A DNA stretch of 64,000 nucleotides. Origin: Eutypa lata (lineage: Eukaryota; Ascomycota; Sordariomycetes; Xylariales; Diatrypaceae). The stretch's first letter is position 1. Each line of letters starts with the position of its first letter. The notes under the pieces were generated by a model. It searched no databases and was not told where the DNA came from. It saw only the letters and a list, made by a program, of their open reading frames with translations. Below, piece by piece: positions 45,036-57,533 of this stretch. The stretch spans positions 4,216,001 to 4,280,000 of the forward strand of contig JAKULF010000004.1 of NCBI GenBank assembly GCA_022661535.1, given 5' to 3'. Position numbers and translations under genes: made by a program.

Positions 45036-47573
45036 TTACTTACCATCAACTTGAGGAAAGACAAGAATACCTTCAAAATAACCCTGCAACTCACTAAAGT
45101 CTTCCAGCTCACCAACCCACGCAACGTACTGATCCGGCCTTACGACCACAACACATCCACGCTCTCGGTCGATGCCATAGTTGTCGTATGCTGCCCCAAA
45201 GCCTTCATGGTGGCTCACGTCGTCGACGAAAACCTTGTTGTAGTCCCAGCCGTTGTGCTCATCGAAGGGATGGAGGATAGCGGGGAAATCTCGTAATAGC
45301 TCCGTCTCAGTTCGTTTGGATGAATGAACAGTCAACACCTCAACGATGCTATCGATAGCAGAACTCGGCGGAGTAGCGACACGCAAGAAGCTGTCCGGGG
45401 CACCAAGAGCTTGACAGAACGAGTTGACACGGGTTTTCTGGATCGGATCCAAGATGTTACCCGCAAAGAGGACGACGCGAAAACGTCCATCAGCCTTCAG
45501 CCGCTCTTGGAAATGCCATGGGCGGCCATCTGCCTGGTTAAGGACTTTGAAGCTGTTGAAGCGCATGCCCACAGGAAGGCCCGTCGCAAGTGCTTGCTTC
45601 TTGTCGAAGGCCTCGGGGGTGGTCTGACCAGCAGCAGATGTGGTAACGGCACTCCCATCACCTTGGTGAACAGCATCACCGGCTTTCATGACTAGTGTGC
45701 TTGCACCATAGTTGATCGACAAGCCAGACGCGAATAAGTTGCCTTTTTCAAAGGCTTCCTTGAATTCCTCCATGCTGACACCTTCGGCATCTAGGACGTC
45801 TGTGGCTGGTCTGCCCGAGAAGAGTCTACTGAAACGATGATCGAAGTCGATCAGATCCTGCGCCACGCGTCGCCTTTCGCTCTGGTAGGTGTCGAGGATG
45901 CTTCTCTTCACAATGCCCTTTGCCGCAAGCCCGACCTTCCATCCCAGATTATAGCAATCCTGCATCGATACGTTCATGCCCTGACCCGCTACCACGAGTT
46001 CGAGTCAGCGCTCTACACTAAAGATGGTAGAAGTTCATCGATATGTGGGATGAGTGAAGGTTGAGTGAAAGGGATGGGATTCTCTCACTACCGTTGAACA
46101 CTTACCTTTGGGCGAATGGGTGTGTACTGCATCCCCAGCAAGAAACACTCGGCGCTGTGCATCGAAGTTGGTGCAGACTCTCTGTCCGATCTAAGACATG
46201 GCTGTCAATACCACCTATCGGATTCGAGCGGGAAGAGAAAAGGGTCAGAAACAAGGTTCACTGAACATACCTGGTAAGCAGTCCACCAATCACAATATTC
46301 GTAGTCAATCTTGTAGGGATATAGAATCTTCTGTGCGGCCGGAAAGATGAGATCGGGTGTGATTTTAGAGCGATCGGCCCGCCCGCTTGCGTCAGGGGCA
46401 ACTTCGGTCAACTGGATGTAGAGGCGAACCATCTTATTCTCCCGCGGAATGACCATCAAGCTCCCACTTTCGGCAGAGTGGATAGCGCATCGCATGCGGA
46501 TATCAGCTACGGATTGTTAGTCTCTCGTGAGTTGTCATATGAGACAGAATGGTATGCATCGTACGGAAGTCAGTGATAGGGATGATGTCCATCACGCCCC
46601 AAATGAAGTCTGTGGCCTCGCCTTCCAACTCATACCCTAAGCTCCGTCTTGTCCAACTTCGGGCTCCGTCGCAGCCAATGACATATTTCGCGTGGATAGT
46701 TTCACTCGTGCCAGTCCTAGATGAGCTCTTTCGTATCAAGTCATCCTCGTCGTCTTCGTTGACAAGGTTGCTTCGGAAGAGCCCATCGTTGACTTTGCTG
46801 GCACTACTTTGCTGTTTTGGCGTGGCTTCCTCTTCGCTCAGGTGTCGAAGTGTCACGGTGACTGGATAGGCTGTGTCGTCATCCACTTTAGTCTCGTCAA
46901 TCTTGAGAGACTCAGGCAGGACACCCCGCTCTACCCGAATAGTGTCTTTCGAGTATTTCTTGATGTTGTCGAGGAAGAAGCGTTCAATGCGACCCTGGTG
47001 AATAACAACCTGATGGAAGCGTGAAATTCCAGGAATCGTATCTGGGATGCGATCAGAGCGGTGGATTACACCATCAGGACCAGGATTCTAGGTAGTAGAG
47101 TTAGTCAAGGGCCTGATGTCATCTCTCGATAGGCTAACTACTAACCCACATGCAAATCTATAGTATCGGACTATTAGCAATATGCCTAGGGTAAGATTGT
47201 AGGTATCACCGATAGGTAGTTACCTCAAGCATGTGATTTGCTTCCTTCCATGCCCTATCGCCGAAGCCGAAGCTATCGAATATCTCCAGACTACGACATT
47301 GAAGCCCGTCTGCCTGGCCACAGAAAACCTTGGAGTTTCGTTTGTCTATGATACGGGCTTTCACTCCGCAGTGAGCCATCCAGCATGCTGCCATGAGCCT
47401 GTGCGCTAGTCAATATCGATCATGAGGTTGAATGCTTAGTTACCAAGACGTACCCAGCGGGGCCGGCACCAATTATGAGCCTCGTAAATGTTAGCTAATG
47501 AACAAGGTAGGGATCGCTAATATGCATACACATCGACATTCGATCCAGGTCCTCCTTCATTGATGTCACTCAT
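45036..47573 (-). CDS. FAD-dependent phenol 2-monooxygenase
   Basis: Eight exons (47573-47530, 47480-47454, 47398-47224, 47157-47146, 47087-46565, 46506-46271, 46190-46106, 45988-45036) give 684 residues, the normal size for fungal phenol hydroxylases. The enzyme hydroxylates phenol or substituted phenols to catechols with NADPH and O2. Motifs: the Rossmann site [17 protein letters not shown] (assembled over two introns), [18 protein letters not shown], the central [17 protein letters not shown], and the FAD-pyrophosphate motif [22 protein letters not shown] across an intron. The C-terminal thioredoxin-like dimerisation domain follows ([11 protein letters not shown], then [17 protein letters not shown]). 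Exon 4 is a microexon of only 12 nt encoding ICMW, needed for the family pattern EICxWNP; exon 2 is only 27 nt. It is probably part of aromatic-compound degradation. No ring-cleavage enzyme is adjacent. Confidence 0.94.
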
Positions 47574-49814
47574 CTTCTCGATTTTGAATAAGTAAGGAGG
47601 GGAACACAACAATGTTCACTAGTCAACTTGGTGTTGGACAAAGAATCTCGGTCTTAGTTATAATTTCAGGATTAAAACAAATAGTATGAGGCCTTGTGTA
47701 TGTCAGCATCGAATTAAGTTGATCATCTCTTACTAATATGAAAGGTGCATGCATGATGGGTGGTACTCTAGAAACATGGCCACCCCTGCCGGTTACAATG
47801 TGCGATCCAGTAGTGTTCTCTCGGCACTGGAAATCGCTGGAGAAGCCTATCTGGGTCTGACAAGTACTACTCCTCACCACTACGTACGTTGGAGAAAGTA
47901 ATCATTGCCCGGTAGTCGTTTTGCAATCTCTTGATGCCAGACCAATAGACGGGTTGTATAGACTAAGGGGGTGGATCCTTCATTCCCCCGCACTTCTACT
48001 AAACAGCCTTTCCCAAACCGGCCACGCGTTATAAATTCTTTCGTATGTAACCTGGGTCGATCGGCCGTAATTCAAAAACATGCAGAAATCGCTTTAACCC
48101 CATCTCAGAATTGAAGTTTGTTGCGCTGATACAGTTTAGCTGAGACCCGGGCTTGGAATCAGGAAGCCTAGCACAAGAAGCTGCTAAACTACGCGGTTTT
48201 AATTCCCCCCAACCGGCGACAAATCATGAATCACTTGTCAACTTGTTCAATTTACATAAATAGACCACATACTACTAATATTACTTACCAGAAACGGCCA
48301 ATCGAAACAATCTTGCGTGGAATGGCTTCGAGGTTCCGACGGCTCTGTCAACGTTATGATGGGGTTTAGACTAAGGGCCGCTGCCACGCTAAGTTAGATC
48401 GTCAAATATTCCGACTCCAGTCAACAATGGATAATAACTAGCATGTTTTATTAACTATATCTTGCAGTGAACTTTAGGACGAAAAACCCCATCTTCAACT
48501 AGTCAATATGCCGAGGAGGCCGAGATACGTTTTCACTCCATATCCCACCAAATTACCTGTCGAAATCGCCAATATGATTAAAGAATGCGAAACAAGCCGG
48601 TTGAAGCTATATCACACGAATATTAGTTAGCGTTACATATATGATATAGGGGCATTTCGGCATAATGTAGCTTACCGGGGTGCAGACGCCTTCCCAGGGA
48701 ACCGCACCAGCGACCCAAATGGTAGACCTACTCCATATTGTGCCGGCCAAGATCCTTTTAAAGCTGTTCTTGAACCTAGACTGATGCATGTGCGGTTGGT
48801 AGATCGGTAGTTGACTCTGAGAATAAATGCCTAGTGTATTCATTAATAACTACAAAATACATAAGTATTAGTAGTAACTATTTGGACAACGTCCTGTGCT
48901 ATTATACTAGAGCACCTTACAGACTAAACAACCTTTATAAGGTTATGGAGACATTAAGATACTTGATGTGTAAAGATATTGTATAAGTATTTTCGTCAAC
49001 GTGGTATATACGAACACTGATCTGGAAAATACGATCTTAACGTGATTTACCTCGGTGGAAAGTCTTTAGAAACATATTAGTAGTGAAGAAGCCTTTAGAC
49101 GATATGAAATAATGTAGCTAGGTACATTCACACCCTCAAACTTTGTGAGTTGGGCATCATCTTATGTTGCGGTGTACAGGGGATATATGGTAGAAACTGC
49201 GGATATGAAAAACATGGCCATCCTAACGTTCTTGAGCGACCGCTGTGGCTAAAATGCCAGTATGGTGGATATGAAACATGGATACCTGTGAACCGAGACA
49301 AGTTTCATTATAGGAGGTTCTAGTAGGGGAGCCACGTGGCTAGAGTAGGTGGTGTTTATGGTTGTCTTCGCTGATGGGTTACAACATAGGATATCAATAT
49401 GTCGGAACGTCGATATGGCGATTGGATTGGAGTTTTATTGGCGGCGACTACAATGTGACGCTATAGTTTGGTCCAGGAGGCAGTGTAGGAGTTATGCATG
49501 TTTCTAACGGTGTGGCCGAGACAGAATGGTCATTTTGCGCTGAATTAGGTGTATCAATAATCCTAGGAGGATATGCCGTTGAGTACATAATAATCATGAC
49601 AGGGGTGTAGTGGTCGATCACTGAACCTTTACAACGTCATACTCGAATAGTATTATGATCAATGCAATGGCCTTCATATGAGGAATAATATGTCCGCAAA
49701 AGGGTGGGAGTGTAGCAGACATATAAACATTAAAACTATATGAATGAACAGTCTAGTCCTGACTTCCAATAAGTAGCAACACATGATATTCATACCCGCC
49801 TTTACTCCTTCGAA
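47574..49814. other. Long intergenic region, no intact gene recognised
   Basis: About 2.2 kb. A 40-codon frame at 48508-48630 (start MPRRPRYVFTPYPTKLPVE) and a minus-strand frame at 48607-48843 are the only stretches that look faintly protein-like, and neither has a recognisable domain. Around 49140-49700 the minus strand reads as a pyrimidine-rich, Pro/Thr/Ser-like stretch with stops. The first 250 bp belong to the phenol-hydroxylase promoter. Confidence 0.4.
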
Positions 49815-51403
49815 ATGTCGTCAGATGCTGAAAGAGCATTCCTTAGAGAACTCTGGAGTTTACAGTGTGCGTCCTATGCCGTCGTTGCGGCACGATACTA
49901 CAGCAGAATTTTACTCCTAGGATGGAACAAGTTATCATGGGATGATACCCTCATGGGCTTGGCTACGGCAAGTCATATTGATATTCCCATTGCGAATGAT
50001 TCCACCTAACTTGGTTACTATGTAGCTAGTCTACACCACTGAGACCGGGATGGTGCACATAGTTGTGGTCTATTGGAAAGGGTTGGCCAACAACGCCATG
50101 ACAGACGATCAACGCTCCTCCTTGGATCCCGCTTCGGAAGAATGGCGATTGCGGGTGAGTGGATCAAAGACACATGTAGGCGGATTGATAATCTACACCA
50201 CCTTGCTGTGGCTCTTAAAGGGGTGTTGGCTCATCTACTACGTCCGCTTAATGTAAGTGGATAACACAATTCATGAAAGGAACCGACAGAGCTAAAAAGA
50301 GACAAGCGATGGGATTAGGCGGCGAAGGATTATCAACACCGGCACTTTGATTATGTGTGCTACATATGCCGCCTGCCTTGGAGTCGCCTTTCTGAAATGC
50401 ATTCCATTCGATAAACAATGGCAAATCAACCCATCACCAGGAAGTAAGACGCTTACCCTATAAACTCAACAAGATATGCACTTATATTTCTCTCAGACCA
50501 TTGCATGCCTGCCGTCTCCTTTATTCAGACCATCTTCGTCATGGTTATGAACACTGTGACAGATTTCTATCTGATGTCTATCCCTTTGCCTGCAAGTAGC
50601 ATCCCGACTCTGACAAGTGCTGCCTAGTTAAGCTGCTTCACGTTAACAAGTTACTCTTTAGCAAATATGGGGCGCACAACTACCCCGTCGGAAGAAGATC
50701 GTGTTGATGCTTATGTTTAGTGGTGGCTTCTTGGAGATGGCATTCGGAATCCTACGCTGTGCCTCTATTCTAACCGTAAGTCGCTCCTATTATTTCGAAT
50801 TTCAATCCCCTTTTACTTTATTTTACTATTTTCGACCCTACCGTGGCGTAACACACCACTTCGAATGTAGTCTGACTTTGTGGCCAGAAGGGTGACAGTG
50901 ATGCGGTGCAATCCGTCTACTGGTCGATTCGGGAGTCATTTGTCTCCTTCGTGCTGCCTAATATACCAATGATCTATCCGCTCGTCAAGATAATCATCGA
51001 AAAGACCCGCACCCTTAGCCGAAACAAGCGTAATGTCAGCAGCATCAACAACAACCGGGGATACCCTTTAGGTAGTCTATCTCGTGGAAAGAGGGTGCCC
51101 CATAGACACCCCCTTTCATTACCTACATTACCTAACGAAACAGCGTGGGACTCCAATGAGCAGATTGCTGGCGATCAGGAACATGCCCCTGCATCAAATG
51201 GTGATGAGGTGTCAATCAGACTACCTATACACAGACCAAGTACCCCAGAGACACCCAATATTACCGCACCACTTCAAGTACACAGTGGATCTTCGAACCA
51301 ATCGAGGTCAGAGCCCGATTCACACATATTGGTGACTAAGGATTACACAGTGACCGACGTTGGTAAAAATGAAAACCAACCCATGGGTATTAATCAACAA
51401 TGA
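49815..51403 (+). CDS. Fungal rhodopsin-like domain integral membrane protein
   Basis: Six exons (49815-49967, 50026-50252, 50319-50443, 50497-50591, 50662-50775, 50888-51403), 409 residues, seven-helix fungal-specific 'rhodopsin domain' membrane protein. Typical tracts: AARYYSRILLLGWNKLSWDD at the end of helix 1, GSKTHVGGLIIYTTLLWLLKG, FLKCIPFDKQWQINPSPGNHCM, NTVTDFYLMSIPLP, SGGFLEMAFGILRC and SVYWSIRESFVSFVLPNIPM. A hydrophilic C-terminal tail of about 130 residues follows. This family (related to the PTH11/SAT4-type proteins) has no retinal-binding lysine signature I can identify, and its function is largely unknown. Two of the five introns (after exon 1 and after exon 4) start with GCAAGT instead of GT; for the second, no GT alternative keeps the frame. 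Expression of a correct protein therefore depends on GC-AG splicing. Confidence 0.86.
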
Positions 51404-51637
51404 AAGCAGGAAGACGTGCATCACAATAGTCAATAGCAGGGGGTAGTGAAGGAGCAAAAGAGGATTTGTCAGGAAGATACATGCAGGGGATATCATTTCT
51501 TAACTTGCAAAGATGTAGGGATCAGATCAATAAATCATATTAACATTCGTAACAAGGACGCTAGATACGGCAATATATATGCACAATTCGTCAACCTCCC
51601 CCTTTTCACGTTGTTTTCATTCCATCCCGTCAACACC

Positions 51638-52054
51638 TCATGCGTCGTCCTTGTTCCTCTGGCCACAGTAGAAGCCTAGGCCGTAATCCTCTGTTGTGAA
51701 TGTGATCTTCGAGCCCTTGGGGAAGTAGAAGACATCTCCCGGCACAGCATGGACCGTGTTCCCCGCCTCGTCGGTGATGTCGAAGCTGCCCTCGAGGATG
51801 ACCTTCATCTCGTGGTAGTGGTATGCATAAACAAGCGGGGTTCCTTTCTCCAGGCGATAGAACCCGGAGGATATGGGCTTCTCTGGGTCTTTGTCTTGTC
51901 TGTCGCGGGCATTAGCTATAGTGTTCACACCACACGAGTGTGACAGGACTCACGATGAGGAAACATCTCCGAGGAAGGCATTGTCGTTGGCAATCAGAGG
52001 AGGCTTCACAGTCTGCGCCTTGGGGTAATGGATCATGGGTACTGGTCCGGACAT
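51638..52054 (-). CDS. Small single-domain cupin (EutQ-like)
   Basis: Two exons (52054-51954, 51899-51638), 120 residues. One cupin domain fills residues about 45-115. Cupin motif 1 is present as YAYHYHEMKVILEGSFDITD, with two His and a Glu in metal-ligand positions, and motif 2 as VPGDVFYFPKGSKITFTTED. This resembles the fungal ethanolamine-utilisation EutQ-like cupins, small metal-binding proteins whose activity is mostly unknown. The intron has a GTGAGT donor and GCGACAG acceptor and is needed to join MSGPVPMIHYPKAQTVKPP to the core. The 5' leader contains a GGT/GAT-rich simple repeat. It is convergent with the rhodopsin-like gene (235 bp between stops). Confidence 0.88.
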
Positions 52055-52939
52055 TGTGACTTTGGTACTAGATGTAGTTGTGGCGGTGGTGGTAGTGGTG
52101 ATGTGATGGTGGTGGTGATATTCTTTTTTCTATCCCTTGCGATGTTGGTTTGTTTAGAGTCTACTCATAATACATCATAGACAGATGTTGAAGGCATTCT
52201 ATATAGTCGACGCCATCCCAATGGCACAACATCCCGAGCTTCGGCCATAAGCTCGTCGACTCCGTTGTAGGAGATAACACGACCTTAGGTCGATAGTCTA
52301 AAGTCCTATGGGCTTGCAGTAGCGACCGCGGGAGCTAGTCGCTATAGCGGGGGTTGGGGGATTTTGGTTGGCTACTAGTGCTTGATTTTATCGTGCCGAG
52401 AGCTGCGATCTTCAATAAGGTTCTCTCCCTGGCTGTGATTGGGCGGAGTTAGCTCGGGAAGGTCTATAGATAAGACTAAATCGCTTGCGTATCCCAACTC
52501 TGACGGGTTACACATGAGTAGCCTGACCCGACAATGGCGAAACTCTGTTCACTGTGCTTGGGCATCCATGATCCCTTCATAATGTCCGATAATGGAGTTG
52601 ATCTGAGAGGTGCTGTAATGGATTGGAAAGGAGTTTACATAATAGGTGCTATGTACTGGTATTTACCCCCTCCCAACCACAATCTTATCGTTAGCCTAGG
52701 CAAATTACACCATCTTATTTGATCAGAATATCGACGTAAGATGAAAGAAACCAGACAGTCTTTGCGAACTAAAGTCGGTTCATTCACCCCTTTCCAATGT
52801 AGATATCATCCGACACAAAGTCTATCTATCTCACGTCCAGGTCTTCCCCCTTCTCTTCAGCGTAGACCGTATAGCCTTGCTAGTCGTTGAAGTATAGGCA
52901 TTTTGTCGTTATTGAGGAGTCAAAGACTATATGTGCAGC
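52055..52939. other. Intergenic region with GGT-rich simple repeat
   Basis: Promoter of the cupin gene and 3' flank of the P450 gene. An imperfect (GGT)n/(GAT)n microsatellite lies at about 52078-52120 in the presumed 5' leader of the cupin gene. No other gene is seen; a frame at 52534-52722 is featureless. Confidence 0.5.
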
Positions 52940-54729
52940 TTACGAAGCATGGATGAGGCAGCGGTGGCTCTTGGGACTCATGAGGAAAAACAAATCGGGG
53001 TCCATGTCTTTGTCAGACATTCCTTCTTTCGTTGAGACGGTAGAATTGGGGAAGGTCCTCCAGAAAAGAGTCGTGGCCAAACGCAACTCATGGTACGCAA
53101 GGTGCATGCCAATACAAGCTAAAGGTGTAATCATTAACATTCGAATCCGGGATGACAACGAGGGGGAGATCATAACTTACTTCGAGAACCACCACCGAAA
53201 GGCATAAACGCGTCCTTCATAGCCTTTGTAGGGGTTGCCCATCTCTCTGGATCGTACCTGTCAGGGTCTTCGAAGACATTCGGATTCCTGTGCATGCTGT
53301 AGGCTTGGGTGGCTACCGTGGTGCCACTTGGAAGAACGTAATCACCGATCGTTGCTCCACCTGCTGGTACGACGCGAGGCAGATTTGCTGGCGCGGGAGT
53401 ATGAAGTCGCAGGGTCTCGGAAATGACTCGGTTGAGGTACGGCAAGTCCTTGAGCTGTTGCATAGTGAAGTCATCCGGGAGTGCTTTAACCTCTGCGACT
53501 AATTTCTTCCTCATTTGGGGATGTCGACAGATTTGCCAGACTAGATATGTCAGGGTATTCGACGTCGTATCACTTCCCGCGACGATGTAAAGCTGTGCAT
53601 TATCCAGCAGTTCTAATCGCGATAGAACATCATCGTCCTCGGCTTTGATGATTTTGGTAAAGAATGTTGGCGGCGCTCCAGAGTCCTTTTCGAGGCGTTC
53701 TCCGTACTTCGTCAACATCTTGTCTGCGTGGTCACGGAGCTGGCCCGGAAGCTTCTTTGATTCAGACAGTACACGAGGGAGAAGTATATCCGGTATCAAC
53801 AGGGTTCGTAACCACGGGAATACGGCCATAATGGCGCCGAGAGCACCTACTGACTCTACGTCTCGCATATACTGGTTTTTCTGTTGCATGTTAGCCGGAT
53901 AATACATCGGGGGCATACCATTTGACTTACCTCGCCTGTCCGTAACATGCCGAAGGATTCACCAAACGTTAACTGGCCAATGACATCCGCGGTCATGCAC
54001 ATCCACCATTTATAAACGTCCACTGATCCCCGGGTTTCCATTTGTTTGCCCATTTGATGAATTGTCATTCTCACCAGAGACTCAACTTGTGACAGGACTT
54101 CCTTCAGTCCCGTTTCGGAGAGGGGGTATGACAAGAGCCTCCGCCAACGACGATGCACCTCCACGTCTTTCACAGTAAAAAGATCTGGATCTCCGGCCAG
54201 ACTATACCATGATGACTTGGGAAACTCATTCTTAACCCGGTGTATGAGCTGAGCATCTTCCGGATTCATAGTGTTAACCCAACTCGTATTGGACCGTACC
54301 ACAGGGCCTAGCAACTTATCGGTTAGCCATATTCTTCACTGCGTAACATTCGCGATTGTAGAAAAACATGATGCATGATGAAAAAGGTGGAACGATGACA
54401 TACCGTATTTCTTGTGTAAGGCATGGACATAGCTCGGCCCTCTCGATGTCAGGGCCATGTAAGAATAGACTAGCGAAGTCCATCTTGAATACCAAGGGCC
54501 AGGGATAGAACTCAACGGGTTTAAGAACCCTTTAACAATAAACTATATGCTGTTAGTTGGAGTACTGCCACAGCTTTTTCCAGTGACCTTATTAGCTTAC
54601 CGCGAAGAGTCCGAGTAAGATTGAGAACCCTGCGATTTGAGGTAGACTCAGAGTTGAAAGTTCCGTGTTCAGTATTTCAGACTTCGCGTGGGAGAAGTAT
54701 TCGCGGCAGCTTTCGATTATTGAATCCAT
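52940..54729 (-). CDS. Cytochrome P450 monooxygenase
   Basis: Five exons (54729-54601, 54542-54404, 54307-53931, 53880-53181, 53118-52940), 507 residues. The N-terminal anchor (LPQIAGFSILLGLFAFIV) is followed by the proline-rich hinge NPLSSIPGPWYSRW, which is split by the first intron. Helix C region: WRRLLSYPLSETGLKEV. Helix I: LYIVAGSDTTSNTLTYLVW, a canonical oxygen-activation motif. ExxR: ISETLRLHTPAP. PERW region: DPDRYDPERWATP. Haem loop: FMPFGGGSRTCIGMHLA, with the intron falling between SR and TCIG. All junction phases agree. It is a microsomal monooxygenase of the large fungal CYP group typical of secondary-metabolite or xenobiotic oxidation; substrate is unknown. The phenol hydroxylase about 5 kb to the left suggests aromatic catabolism as one possibility. 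Confidence 0.94.
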
Positions 54730-56718
54730 GGTTTGATCTAAAGAGAACATCTTAACTTAACCTAGAAGTTCACAGTTGCCATCACCGAGGAGGATAGCGC
54801 GTGTTTATATTGTCCAGCAAATATGGGTTCAACTGTGCAGGCAGTTCTCCGTGTGCCGTCCTGTCAGGAAGAATAGTTGGACGAGCAATTCGTCGGCCCC
54901 ACGTCGACAGCATATCGAGTCCCATGAACGGGATTTCCGGGTCCGGCGGACAAAAGTTCGATCGTGGTTGTATCCGGGGTATCGGTTCATACACTGTTCC
55001 CGACATATTTCGGGCTCTCCTTAAACCCGCGACAAGGGAACACTTCATCCGTGCAAAGGTCTCTATAGGTAGGCTCCAAGCATATGGAATGTTTGGCCCG
55101 CTGTCCCGTACGTCCAAATCAGCGCCATCTACCGACATCAATATGCGTACAACCCAACGAATAGTCGATGTTTATTAGAAGACCTTCATCTCTATATTAC
55201 TTTTCAGTGAGAGGAAACTAGGTAGAGGCTATTTCCTGATCATCCATTGGATTCCTGCTACCTCTGTCTTTGTTTTTCACGGTCACGATTATTCTATACC
55301 CCGATGTAATATTGCTAATGCCACGACTACGGCTGGCTCACAGGTGGATGATGATCCTTACGTTACTATATCTGTAGTTAGGGCCATTTATACTGCCTCC
55401 ACATACCTATATTGACTCAACGAAGTCCTTGACTGATGTGGAACCAGGAGGGGATCCGCGGAGAGCGGCTTGTCTCATAAACCCGTAGCAATGCATTTAT
55501 TACGAATGGTCCGCGGCGGAATAGACCTACTTTCGGAACAACCCTTTGATTCACTCGTGATGGATGTGCATACTCACCTGGTTCAAAATTGGCCGTTTCT
55601 TCCCTAACTTCACTTAGGACACCAAGCCTGTGTTCGGCTAGGTAATGCAGACATGTCCAGGCAGGTTGCAGCTACAATGATAGTGTAGGGCTTAAGGTGT
55701 TTCGTAGAAATCATCCTTCTTGGGAGGGCTTTGGAGGGTTTCGGCGCATTCTACTATGTAGATACACTACTAATTCTTCGTCTTGAAGCTCAAAACCCCC
55801 AACGTGTTACCCCACGAATAGCTATTTTAAGGCACCCGCCATCCCTAATTATTGTCAGCGCTAAGCACTGATGCGGCCGGAAATGGTAGGTAACTTTTGC
55901 TACGGAAAATATAATTGGATGGTTTACTATATATGTATTAACATCCCTACCATAGTTATAAGGCACAGTTAGTTAGGATTTCTTTTTATTGGCTTAGCCA
56001 TGTTATTAATCATCAACCCCCTAAGCTTCACTAATACTTCAGGGCATTTAGTGCGTTAACTACTGGAATTCGTGTCAATTCTTGTTAGCCTGTCTTAGCT
56101 ATCACGTCGTCGGATGGAAGTACGTAGTCTACGGTCAAGTGGAAATGTTCGCACGTAGATACTGTGTTCTGCAGACCAGACTATTCAACTTCTGCTATTC
56201 AGGATTAATTGACTACTAAATAACTAGGGACATATAAGCTTTCACGTGCATAATTCTTTCTAAGCGAATTCTTCAAATCCACAGGACTTACGACTACACA
56301 ATACCAGAATACACCGAGGATTTAAGCATAGGGGCCAAGTTCTTCAACCATAGATGTACTTAACTACACGTATTATCTGTTCAATGTCTCTTGCATTGAC
56401 GATGCCCTTGGCCCCACATCAGTGGTAAATTGTCAAATTTGATTGGAGCGCAGCAACTGTGATGGCGTATTCTATACGTCATCTCTCATTCATCAACAGT
56501 CAAAGATGATGATGAATTGACATTGCCTTGAGTCCGGTTTGGTGTCCCATGATGACTTGACTTTACTTACATACAAAAAGTAAAGCTACATTCTGTACAG
56601 CATTCCATAATAACTCCTACATCACAATCATTTCCACGAGCACACCTAAGATCAGAACATACCTTGATACAATACAACTTGCTTAAGGTAGCAGCACATT
56701 ACCACATATTCAAACACC
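54730..56718. other. Long intergenic region, overlapping opposite frames
   Basis: Two overlapping frames on opposite strands, 54782-55141 (minus, 119 aa) and 54801-55178 (plus, 125 aa), both lack recognisable domains. One might be real or a remnant; I cannot choose. From 55200 to 56700 I see AT-rich sequence without genes or repeats. Confidence 0.4.
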
Positions 56719-57090
56719 ATGTCGAAGATCGTCGGAGACGTCAAGTCCGGCATCAAAGCCGTACGCGGAGCCGGCGATACCATTCGTGGCACCGCGATGG
56801 AAGTCACAGACCAAGCACTCGACAGCAACTCAAACCACCCCGATACCGTAGCGTCGCAAGCCAAGAACCGTTCAATCACGGAGAAGGGAAAGCAGGACAT
56901 GAAGATTGCCGATGAGGAGGTTGGCCTCCGCGAGCGAGAGAAAGCAAATCGTGGAGTGGCTGGATCTGCAAACACGATTCCCGGACATCGGCCTGCGGCT
57001 ACGGCTAATGCACCTACACCTGCGCCTACACCTGCATCAGCGCCATATGCCGACGGCATGACCAGGCCCAATGATCCTCAGCTAAGATGA
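56719..57090 (+). CDS. Small hydrophilic stress-type protein
   Basis: Intronless gene of 123 residues, highly hydrophilic, no cysteine, no signal peptide. The N-terminal half (KIVGDVKSGIKAVRGAGDTI and GTAMEVTDQALD) is Gly/Ala/Asp-rich with amphipathic helices, a composition like that of CsbD-like or LEA-type stress proteins widespread in fungi. The middle reads SITEKGKQDMKIADEEVGLR and the C-terminus is a short Ala/Pro/Thr tract (APTPAPTPASAP). Such proteins are usually induced by desiccation, starvation or conidiation and are disordered in solution. That is family knowledge; here the role is inferred from composition only. The ATG at 56719 is preceded by an A-rich context (ACACC), favourable for initiation. 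Confidence 0.75.
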   Translation: MSKIVGDVKSGIKAVRGAGDTIRGTAMEVTDQALDSNSNHPDTVASQAKNRSITEKGKQDMKIADEEVGLREREKANRGVAGSANTIPGHRPAATANAPTPAPTPASAPYADGMTRPNDPQLR

Positions 57091-57533
57091 GCTTGGAGTC
57101 GGGGCAAGAGTGAAGCATTGTTTATGAAGAGGTCGGGGGCTTGGAATCGATAAGGGGGATGGTAGATTGAAGATGAACCCGAATATCAAACGGAGAATCG
57201 GAATCACCTCTCTGATAGGAGTTGATGAAGGGCTTATGAATCACGAACTTTTACCTACTTACATAATACATCACTAAGATTCATCATTATTAAATCCCGT
57301 TACATCCTCAATCTTAGTCAAGCCAAACTTTACATGTCTGGTGATACCTGCTCTCCGGTTATTGCCATTAGTATCTTGTTATAACTATGCTATCCTGAAT
57401 CGAATATCCCAATCTGGAATCCTTGTAATCTGAATCAAAGCGTAGTAGTTCATGAGAGACATAAGATCCCAAAATTCACAGAGAACTACCTCTAAGCCGA
57501 GACTAGTTCGTGATCTTACGGCTACAGTCAATC
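57091..57533. other. Convergent intergenic region
   Basis: 3' flanks of the small hydrophilic protein gene and the sugar porter gene. Nothing recognisable is present. Confidence 0.45.
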
